DNA of 64,000 nt from Istiophorus platypterus (Eukaryota > Chordata > Actinopteri > Istiophoriformes > Istiophoridae): the NCBI GenBank assembly GCA_016859345.1, contig CM029129.1, positions 17,283,946-17,347,945 on the forward strand, read 5' to 3'. Both the position numbers and the translations under genes were made by a program. A model generated the notes under the pieces. That model did no database searches and was not told where the DNA came from. It was given only the letters and a program-made list of their open reading frames with translations. This document shows, piece by piece, positions 42,601-52,097 of this stretch; position 1 is the first letter of the stretch; the number at the start of each line of letters is the position of its first letter.

Positions 42601-45333
42601 ACTCAGTTGTCAGTGCATTAGGTATACTTTGATAAAACTAATCCAGTCTAAAATAAAATGTCTCTAACATCCCTCTGAAACAGTCTCTGAACATTATAAC
42701 CTTCATTGAGGGAAGATTTACAACAGGATTGATGTATTAGACTACATGAAATTTGGCTAGACGCACCTAATAAACTAGCAACTCAGTGTGTATCATTTAT
42801 AGTGTATACAGGGCAAACTGTACGTAACCTATCATCAATCTTCATAAAAAAATAAAGATGCTTTTGGCATGGCAAAACAGTCCAAACAATACTCTTCTTG
42901 TCACTATGCAAATTTTTCCATTACACATTCCTCAAATTTTAGCATCATTCAAATACAATATTTACACTACAGTATGAGTGCTGACACAGTGCCTGCATTT
43001 AACCTTTTTGCAAAATGCAAGCACATATTAAAAATCGGCAGGGGGCTGCAATGTACGACTTTTAAAGGTGTAAAATTGCCACTGATTATATAATTCAATG
43101 CACAAAAAAAGACTTAATTTGGTTAATCATTCTGATAACAAATAGGTTTAATCTATTGAAATGGTGTGCAAAACTGGAAATTAAGACTGACATAAAAACT
43201 CTACTAACAAAATCTAAATGGCTTAACGTGTTGTAGTAAAAACCTTAAATGGTTAAGGGGAGAGAAAATGAATCCAAATTTATTAGCAACAGATTTACAA
43301 ATCAGAAACAAAAGCCACAGCAAAAAACGTATTCTTCTACAATCGTCAGAGCCATTTTAGAGAATGTAATTCCTGTGATACTCAACTAAAGACAATCTTC
43401 TCTGGTGTGAAACAAGGAGATGCACAAATTAAATACTGGCTAAAAGCACTGTATCATGTACCAAAGAAAAAAATAACATAGAAACTACTTATTAACAGCT
43501 CAGGTGCTACTTGAGAGAGGAACAGATTCTGATTTATAATGTTATCAGAGATTCAAGTCTGTGGTATTGATATTAAAAAACAAAATGAGGTATCAAGCCA
43601 TTAGAGATTAGAGCCAATGCTTAAGAGGAGTATCTAAAAAATTCTTGTGTGACAGCAGATGCACCAATGACATGCGAGACTGGCATTTCAAGCAAATCCA
43701 GCTTTTTTCTATATATTCTCTACAGAAAGAATATTCTGATTATATGGTGTACCATTTTTATGGAAAAAGGTTGTCCTTAAATAGAAGTCAAGATAATGAC
43801 TCTAATGCGTGTTGTAAATTCATATACATGCACTGTATGTCCCTTAACTTTGGACAAGGATTGTGAACTCGCCTTTGTCTAGTCTGCCCTGAACCTTTCC
43901 TCTATACTATTATCAGATCTCTTATTCACTTCATTTCTTTAATGCAACTTTGTTATTGCTCCTCTATGAGACTCAGGAGGACGGTTTCTTTTGCAAAGCT
44001 ACTTGAAAATATCTTTTGTTTCAGCAAACGTTAAAATTAAAAACCCTAGCCCTCCAGATCTCATTCCACAATGCTGATTTACTTAGTTATCTCTCGTTTA
44101 ACTCTGCTGAGTAAAACCAGAATAGAGTCTTTTCTTTGAGAGGGTTGAGCAGAGGTCTTCATATAACTCAATCTGCCTCCTGGAACAGGCAGGACAGGAA
44201 GCTGTTGTTCTACCCTCCAAATGACTATACATTCAGTTGGCAATTTATTAGGTACACCTATCTAAAACTAATTAAATCTAATACAACAGCTATACAATTA
44301 ATTCCACCTTCATGAAGATTATAATTTCAGTTTTTGTTGACAGTGTTTTAGAGCTATGTTCATTCAGCTTTATGATCATTTTGGTGGAAGTATTGCATTA
44401 TACAGAGAGATGGTTCTGGTTTTTAGCCTACCCTCATTTATACAAATTGGATGGACAAAATAATAGAAACGCCTGTTAGTATACCACAATGCAATTCAAC
44501 AGCATCGGAGACTAAACCCTCAGAAATGACCTGAGTCAAACCTTTCCGAAATTTTTTTTTTGAACAAAAACTACCTTAGTGAAGGTAGGATTTATGTATG
44601 TGGTTGTATCGACTACTAGCATCAATCGTTACCATAAAGACACACATAAGAAAGAAGCACCTTTGATCAGACAATCAACACCCAATGCAGGAGGCTGCAC
44701 CACCGGCGTTTGCTACCACAGTATTATGCGTTTGGTGGCCGACAAGCTTTTGTTGTCCATCTGTCCGGGACCACGGGGGCATGGGCCTCGTTTAACCGCT
44801 GTAGCTACACCGTGAGACGCGGTTGGGGAGCTAATTGGCAGGAAAACATGCAATTATCCGGCCAGTGACACTTTCGGCCCTCGATGCTTCGCTGCCTGGT
44901 CGGCATGTGATTAGTTTAGGTGAAAGCGCGTCGGAGTTAGCGGGCATCGCCGGGGCTGGGACAGGGCGTGATCCTGCAGCGGCGCTAACACTTACAATCG
45001 CAGGCATGAAACCGCCGACCTGTGCTTAGCGATGCTAGCGGAATTAGCTAACTGGATAGCTTTCAATCCGAATCGAGGGGGGGGGGGGGTTATAATATCG
45101 TATCATTCCTGACCCATGCGGACCGGTGGTGGTGGTGGGGGGGCAGAGGGAGATGCCGCCGCGAAACGCACACATTTCTATTTCACGCCACAAGGTTGAA
45201 CATTGGCAGCTAGCCAGCTAGTCGAAGCTAACAGCTGAGGGCTAGGGCCGTGACGTCACAGCCCGTCTCCTCTCCGGTCAGCGGCGGCGGCGAAAGCCGC
45301 CGATGTTTCCCCGGTTACAAGCTCCCCCCCCGC

Positions 45334-45364
<31 letters not shown>

Positions 45365-45453
45365 TTAGCTTAGCAGCCGCCGAGCCGGCTCCGCCCGCCC
45401 CGCGGTACTCACGCTTTGTCCACCAGCTCCCTGACTTTCCACATGTTCAGCAT
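33689..45453 (-). CDS. clint1: Clathrin interactor 1 (epsinR/enthoprotin), complete
   Basis: Adaptor for clathrin-coated vesicles at the trans-Golgi network and endosomes; its ENTH domain binds PtdIns4P and SNAREs such as vti1b, and its tail binds clathrin, AP-1 and GGA proteins. Exons on the minus strand: 45453-45413, 40910-40806, 40571-40475, 39939-39831, 39116-38940, 38340-38172, 37744-37528, 37444-37363, 37195-37118, 36374-36046, 35079-34896, 34095-33689; phases join to give 664 aa (human 625). The ENTH domain covers about residues 15-150 (NVVMNYSEIESKVREATNDD, NKKNWRRVYKALLLLAYLIR, AREHIYDLRSLENYHF). A Lys-rich hinge, KWDEDWDKSRGAFPFSEKLG and a Thr-rich part follow. Tail motifs: AGFADF, GEFGDWNAF and DAFANFGNFGK (gamma-ear type) and a clathrin-box-like ELFDLM (about 416-421). 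The last exon is Met/Gly-rich with three octapeptide repeats. Start ATG context and the N terminus MLNMWKVRELVDKA match the family. Confidence 0.97.
34280..34540 (+). repeat. Dispersed intronic repeat family, copy 3
   Basis: CACATAGAACACAATTTAAC, TGTGTCACATATACAGGTCA, and further on GCTGTGTATAACAAAAATTC. The order matches copies at 12355-12905 and 18715-18850. Located in the last clint1 intron (34096-34895). Confidence 0.5.
38520..38755 (+). repeat. AT-rich MITE-like fish repeat, copy 3
   Basis: AATTAAATTGTCTAATCAAT, then TCAGACTGTCAAATGCGAGG and ending AGATTAATCAGCTAATCAG. Same module order as 590-850 and 28170-28425. In the clint1 intron 38341-38939. Confidence 0.55.
42600..42789 (+). mobile_element. 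MITE with matching terminal inverted repeats
   Basis: The left end ACTCAGTTGTCAGTGCATTA and right end CTAATAAACTAGCAACTCAG form an imperfect inverted pair around about 190 bases of AT-rich DNA. A second, opposite-oriented or partial copy starts at 44228 (CATTCAGTTGGCAATTTATT). No coding capacity. This is a familiar fish repeat end type from memory. Confidence 0.65.
44228..44420. mobile_element. Second MITE copy with the same end
   Basis: Begins TCAGTTGGCAATTTATTAGG and GTACACCTATCTAAAACTAA, related to the ends of 42600-42789. The far end is not clear. In clint1 intron 1. Confidence 0.5.
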
Positions 45454-45800
45454 TCTCCGCACAGGACCGCGGGCCCGCCGCCTCGATGACTGCGTCTCCC
45501 CCTCGTCTCTACGCCCCCGCAAGACAGGGGGGGGGGTGGTGTGCTATCCCGTTACCGACGACGGTCTCCCCCCCGCCTCCGCCAGTTCCGGTGCTTCGGC
45601 TGCAGCCGCGGTCAGCGGATCGGCCCGGTTGCTACGGAAACGTAGGTCTCTGACGTCGTCGAGACGTCGATTACGTGCCCCCGCGCGCGGGACTAAATCT
45701 AAAAAAAAAAAAAAAAAAAAGTTTGCTAAAAACAAAACAAACAAATAAACAAACAAACAAAAACAACAACAGCGCCTTGCTCGAGGACACGCGAGCACGT
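45100..45800 (-). promoter_or_regulatory. clint1 CpG-rich promoter, exon 1 region
   Basis: High CpG density on both sides of clint1 exon 1. A full CRE palindrome, TGACGTCA, is at 45251-45258, about 160 bp inside intron 1, and further GACGTC half or full sites lie at 45651-45667. A GCC repeat lies at 45338-45363. CRE-type sites in CpG islands are commonly bound by CREB/ATF family factors. The poly(A) tract at 45701-45720 marks the upstream limit. No TATA box seen; start site not placed. Confidence 0.55.
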
Positions 45801-45910
45801 CGGACGTCGAGTCCATCGGCATGGACAGGTGCATCTAGTCGGCTGATGTGATGTGACTTCAACCCGAGCTCCGAGCTCCGCCCCGCACCCTGATGTTGAA
45901 AACATGCTAA

Positions 45911-45944
<34 letters not shown>

Positions 45945-48783
45945 GCGACAGCAACGTGGACGAGGGGCTTGAATATCGAAGAAAAAAAAATAATTGTTGG
46001 TCGCACCTTTCTCCATTGACTAAAGACAACCTGCAGAAGGGAAGGGTACGGCTGTAGCTTCCGTGGCCCCTAAGTGTCTGGGGCCCCCAGGCCACCGACC
46101 ACTTTGCCCCCTTGTTAATCCAGCCATGATGAGTAAGTAGTCCATTGAATTTTTTGTCTGTTGAAAAAAAAACATATCAGATGCAAATTATTATTGAAAG
46201 TACAACATGTCTGTGCGTCATAAAGCATGTCTGTCATTTTGCAATAGGTTGCTGTCATTTTTTTCGCCCCCATTATTAGTGTGTTCTACTCTATCGGTAT
46301 ATTTATTTCATTAATTTACAAATATCTAGTAGCCGATAAAGAATTACGTTTCGGAACACCTCAGAAAAAATACAAAGTGTATGACCTTTGAGTCCTCAGT
46401 GATGGTAGCTACAGGACTGCCTCTAAGGAATTTCAAGCATATTTTGCAGAATAACATCGTATTTGACAAAAACTCTGCTGATTGGTTGTAAATATCTCAG
46501 CATCTCTAAGGTTGAAGATGTCATTCATATAGAATAAATGTCTGATTTAAATATTTGTGTTTTAAAAGAAAAAAGCTATGGACTGAAAATATTCCACAGA
46601 AGAACAGATGCAGGTGAAACTGACCCAGGTATCTTGCCACTTTTTTTTTTTTTTTAGTATCTAATTCTAATACTGTACCTACTGTATATCAATATTGGTT
46701 TAACTCAGTGGGTGAGGTACGGTTTTCTAAGCAGAGGACACATGGAGAAGACTTTGAAGGACATCATCCAGGAAAAGGATGAGACGATCGTGAGTTCCAG
46801 GACTGAAATGATGGCACTGGAGGAGAGAAAAACCTGGAGCACCTGACAAAGCTGAGAACAACTGAGACTGAGTGTCAGGCAATCGGGAGGAATGTCTCAG
46901 ATGTGAGCTGACAGAGAAAGAGGACATCTTTAAGAAAATACAGGAGATGCAGAAATAGCAGAGCTACAGAGGAAGACTGGCTCAATATGGCGAGCAGGAT
47001 GGAGGAGGACATCAAGGTCTCATCCAGCAAAAAACTGATCCTCGGGTACACCACGTCAGATGATAATTTTGATTTGAATAAGAACTTGTTGGATTGTAAA
47101 TTTGTTTCAGGTTTAGTCTTTGGAAGAGGGAGTACTGACATATATGCTGCGTCTGTCTTTTCAGGAGGTCGCCTTAAAGTCAGGAAAAAAAAGGCAAAGA
47201 GAAAAGAGGAGGAAAAGAAAGCAATGGAGGGGACAGGGAGAGGCTGAAGAAGAAGAAGATGAAAGAGTCGAAGATAGAGAAAGCGGGAAGAGAGAAGGAA
47301 AAGGGAGAAAGAAAAAGGAAGGTAAGGAGAAAGGAGCAACTCCCAATCCCCTTAATCTTTACCCCCCTCTGAACATCCAAACTCACCACACCCCTTTACC
47401 CCTATTACCCCTCCACCCTCTTAAAACCCCCCTCACCCCTCATAATCCCAACACCCATCCCTCCTCTGCTTTCTCTCCCTCAACCCTCTAAACAGTCCCC
47501 GAATCCCAACTCCCCCCACCCTCTTTCACCATTTCCTATTCCCCTCAGCTCCTTAGACCCATCTAAATAAAAAAGAATCTAATATAAAATCATTCAATCG
47601 TATGCACCTGTTTTTGTCATTGTGATACAGAAATAGTATAAATGCACCTGCTACAGACTTACAGCAAAAGGTTCAGATATTTACCATTTTTAACTTTCTG
47701 TAAGCTGATGATGATCCTTCATTTCCAACTTAATACATTATGAAGTGAATGTAGAGTCTCTAGGTTTTACTGCAGCTGATGCCTTTCATACATTAGAGAA
47801 ATACCACCCTCCAGTGGTAAAAGTTTAGGGCTCCCGAAGAACTTTTCACCTCCTCAGCTACATATTATTGGCTTGAAGAAATGTGTATTTGACTCAGAGC
47901 ACTATTTAGTAAAAAAGTGCCTAAGTTTATTCCAAATGTTGCTTGGTATACAATCTAAATGATGAAAACTAAACATTTACGTATGTACGTAGACGAGTAC
48001 AGTTGTTACATGTTTGGTCACAATTGCAGACTGTGCTCAAGAGTTAATGGCTGTTCATGTCAAGTCGGCTTAACCTAGAAGAATCTTTTACTAGAACAGT
48101 AGGTGTCATTATCGTTCTCTAACTGAAAGTTTTTGGTGCTTATAAAAGGATAAGACACATTTTCTTTCACATTTAAAACATGGGATCACAGTGGATGTCT
48201 GGATCATTGTCCAATTGTTCATTGTTATAGAACTGAGGTTCATTCTTGACTGACTACATGTCTTGACTTCCACAGTTTCCCCCAACTGCCACTATTACTC
48301 ATTTATTTTTTTTCCTATTTTTTTAGGTCATGAAAACTGAAGTCGAAATCCTCTTGTTCAGTCAACATACCACTGCAGCTTTGAATGCACTTTCCTCTCT
48401 ATATCACTTTTCTTCTGCTGCCTCCACCTTCTCGGTTTGTGTGTGTGACTCTCAGTTTGGCAGGTGTTTCCCATATATGATCAGGTTTGGGTCAGAAGCC
48501 CCGACCACCAGGGGTGCTCTTCATTCTGCCCAGCAGCAGGGGATGTGTGGCCATTCTGTGCTCTACTATATTCGGATATTTTTTTTCTACAGAAACAGGA
48601 GGACTGAAGTATAGCTGCTTTTGTAGGAACCAGTTATGTTTTAATGTCTCTTCTGTCAGGTTGTTTTGTCCTTGCCCCACTGGAGGGTGCTGTGGCTCAG
48701 CTGACTGTCAAGTATGCACATATGAGACAGTGGAGTGTACAAATGAAAATACACAAACTACATTATAAAGGTGACAGTTTCTT
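45454..48783. other. Intergenic DNA between clint1 and tpst1
   Basis: After the clint1 promoter come an A-run (45701-45720), AAAC/CAA short tandem repeats (45724-45770, 45917-45945), a degraded coding-like patch (46735-47050), a purine-rich block (47165-47340) and a C/T-rich block (47340-47560). From 47560 to 48783 I see nothing recognisable. This interval joins two blocks that lie on different chromosomes in human. Confidence 0.5.
46735..47050 (+). pseudogene. Possible decayed coiled-coil coding fragment, unidentified
   Basis: Plus-strand translation in shifting frames gives heptad-like charged peptides: EKTLKDIIQEKDETIVSSR, LEHLTKLRTTETECQAIGR and ELTEKEDIFKKIQEMQK, separated by stops or frame changes. 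This looks like a fragment of a long coiled-coil protein that has decayed. I cannot name the source family. Chance composition bias is the main alternative, because the DNA is purine-rich. Confidence 0.3.
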
Positions 48784-49342
48784 TTTATTCATGTTAAACA
48801 ATATACAACAATTACAAATCTTCAATTTAGAATCAACAACTTTCAAATTCATGGATGAATGATCAACAATAAAATAATTTACTAAGAAAATAAACATACG
48901 TCTTTAAAAATATACAGTCATTATGCTTAATGGATACTGACTGAAATCTCAGTACATGAAAGATTTGTGTAAAGACACATTCACATTTGTGGTGAAGTCA
49001 TAACAATTTACAGACATGTTGAAATGCTTTCAGGTACGAGGTGTGAGGATGCGTCAAAATGCGATGTAATACTCTCTGTTCCCTGTGGGGGGACGTGCTG
49101 GAGAATGAGAAGCGGTGAACTTCCCTGGGCAGGTAGTCCACATACCATGTTAAGAGCTGTGATTTAAACCCAACACCACATGATGAATTTATATTTTTAA
49201 AAAACCCACCCGTGCAAAGACAGAACACTGCACTCAGGCTTATAGACAATTCAAAAATACACATGGGACACTTTAAAAATGTTCCTGTGAGGGTGTAATT
49301 ACTGCTGAGCTGGACAGACCTATGGCATTTTCCCTCTTTCAG
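48784..49342 (-). other. tpst1 3' UTR with poly(A) signal
   Basis: AATAAA on the minus strand at 48789-48784, about 555 bases past the tpst1 stop codon (49345-49343). No other open frame belongs here. Confidence 0.6.
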
Positions 49343-52023
49343 TTAACTGGGGCGTGGAGTTTCTTCTGTTTTCAGAATCTGAGGAAAGAAGAGATACAGT
49401 GTTCACTGATGACTGGAAATGTCAAGGCTGAGAGGGGAAATATAGAAGATTTTGATCACTGCTGCATCTGTTGTGCTTTGTGTTACAGTTGTAAAAATAC
49501 AACTACAGACAACAACTAATGGGAGGGGGGGTCACAGAATTTAAAAATAATCATAATTTGCAGCCATTTTGCATTTTAATTTAAAATCAAGGTATTTTTT
49601 TTGTGAAAATCACTTTTTTTTTTAGCTTACTCAGATCAGATTTTTTAATCTCACCTGTGACTGGTTGAGCGGAGACTCCATGGGCTGAGGTCTTGTGTAG
49701 CTGGGGGGGTTGGCATGAGGGTCGTAGCCAAGGCGAGCCAGCATGGGGGCGATTTCAGCCATGTCCTTCATCACATCAGCGGGAATGTGCCCCACCCACT
49801 TGGAGAGGGCGTCTGTGTTCACCGGCTTAACCACCTGGTCCGTCGAACGCTCCACTCTGCACAGAGAGGCCAGCGTAAACTCAGTTTGCATAATACTACA
49901 AGTTTTGTATTGAAGACAAAAAACTCAAAAACAGAGACTTTAGAAACGGAAGAGTAAGGGCTATTGAGGATTTAAAGGCATTCTAAATCGTATGTATCGA
50001 CCTGTCAAACCTAAATTAAAAAAAAAGTGTAATCCTGAACATACAACATGCCACAGTTTGTGTTAATTTACATTTCTGTGCAGGCTATAAAATGTTTATA
50101 ACTAATATTGTGCCATTCGTTGAACAACTGATCAACATCATGGTGCCAGTTCCCTCAGAATGTGGCCTCATTCCTTCAGATGCATGCCAGGTTTGAGTGT
50201 AGCTGAACAACGTGACCAAATCCCCTGAGCCTCTGCTCCGCAAAGGGATGATCTACTTAAATCGTGAACAAATAAATGGTGCAACACAAATTAAATATCT
50301 ACTGAGGGAAGCCTGTAAACGTTGCTTGACCCTGAAAGGTTCGGCTGCTTCAGATGAAAACTCAAATCTGACTCAGAACCTGTGCTAAATTTTACTAAGT
50401 GCATGAAATGGAAAAAACAAACAAAAAATAAAAAAACATATAAAATGGCTAATAATGTGTCTTGCAGGGGAGGGGCATTGGCTACCAGTGCATAATAAAT
50501 AATATTTAATAACTCTGGGAAGAAGTTACACTTCTGTATAAAAATTAAATAAAAGAAAATGAGTCAGTATTCATTGCCACACCAACATAGTGTATGCGGT
50601 GGCTGGAGAGAGGACTTTGAAACCGTAATGTTGATGGATTAAATTTACCGAAAAGTTAAATAAATTGTGAAATTTGGTGGATTTTCTTTTTTCCCCCAAA
50701 TTTCTCATAGCAATTTTTTAGAGGCTAGTCCAAAATTTCTTAGGTGGGCTGAGCGGTTATAATTTTTAGTCTTCTTTGGCATGCGTGATATGAAGTTACA
50801 TTCAAGGTATTTCCACCTTGTGGAAATATCTGATCCAGGTTACACTATATTCTGAGCCTTACAAAAGATCAATAGTAAATATCAGGTTTCAGTGTGAGTC
50901 CCTGAGAAATGAAGAGCTTCTGTCTAGCCATGTTGAGCCACAGTCTACAATCATCCATATAGAAATCCAATCCAGAAGTGACCAGAGCAAAAATGATTAG
51001 TCCATTTATTGATTAATCAATTCACAGAAAAATAATTGGCAACAATTCTGATAATCATATAATCAATTCAGTAATTTCTTAATTAAAAACACCACAAATA
51101 TCAAGTTAATGTTGATTCTTTTCTTGGTCTTCTATGACTGTAAACTGCATATCTTTGGGTTTTTAACAAAAAGTCACAAGCTATTTTGAATATTTCACCT
51201 TGAACTTGAGAGAATTGTGACCAGCGTTTTCCACCAAATTCTTAAATTTACATACCAAATTATTAAATGATCAATTAAGAAGAAAAATTAGATCGATCAA
51301 TTATACAAATAATCGTTATTACAGCTCTAGACTATGTGGTCTGATGATGCAGACAGATAGATGATACAGATGACAGCCAGATGATGATCTCTACAGGTCA
51401 CCTAGTAGATGGGGGTTTGATTCCCCCGACCCTGCATTCTGACCCTGCTGTGGACAGATCGATCAATAGAGTTTTGTATATCACGTAGAACATAGTACTA
51501 CGCACAGCTGTGCTTTGAAACTTTTTATCCTGAAATATACCTGCTCCTCAAAGCCATCTGGATGGGCATTCACAGGAGGAACAATTGTGGCGAGTATAAG
51601 ATCTGTGCAATTCTGTATCAATTATATGCAACATGAACATGGACGGTGCCTCCTTATAAATTGAACATGGAGACACATACATCAGGCAGGTGAGTCGGGG
51701 AATTTCTGCTACTTAAAAATGATTTGTATTTGGTTCATGATAATTAGCCTGGTGTATAATACTCAAAAGCAGAAGCACAGAGAAATCAAAAATGTGCTCA
51801 AGTTTATTTTAAAACTGGACCAGTAGCCTGAATTCATCACACATGGAGGGAACACAGTGTAACGTGTCAACCCACTGTGTTTCAGCTAATGACCTGAGCC
51901 AACTGTTCTTTGTGTGAAAGGAATTTACCAGCCTTTTTACACTGGTCAGTTCATTATAGAAAAGTTGAATACTCTGTCTTATTGATAAACTGATTAGCCA
52001 ACATATGCAAACATCTGGATGAT

Positions 52024-52097
<74 letters not shown>

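Larger units (their letters stand above)
40911..45412. other. clint1 intron 1 (4.5 kb)
   Basis: The largest clint1 intron. It holds short GT- and A-runs near 41680-41765, a TC-rich stretch at 41800-42000, and two MITE copies (about 42600-42789 and 44228-44420). CpG-rich promoter-like DNA begins near 44700 towards the right end. No exon or RNA gene was recognised. Confidence 0.6.

Noticed and set aside
45250..45748. Two plus-strand open frames with polyproline and polylysine
   Set aside because: Products of CpG-island composition, a GCC repeat and a poly(A) tract; no family resemblance, and they overlap clint1 exon 1 on the other strand.
46875..47339. 154-codon minus-strand frame rich in Phe, Leu and Ser
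   Set aside because: Translation of the opposite strand of a purine-rich tract; low complexity, no motif.
51395..51445. tRNA box-B-like GGTTTGATTCCCCC
   Set aside because: No box A at the right distance and no cloverleaf could be formed; at most a SINE fragment.
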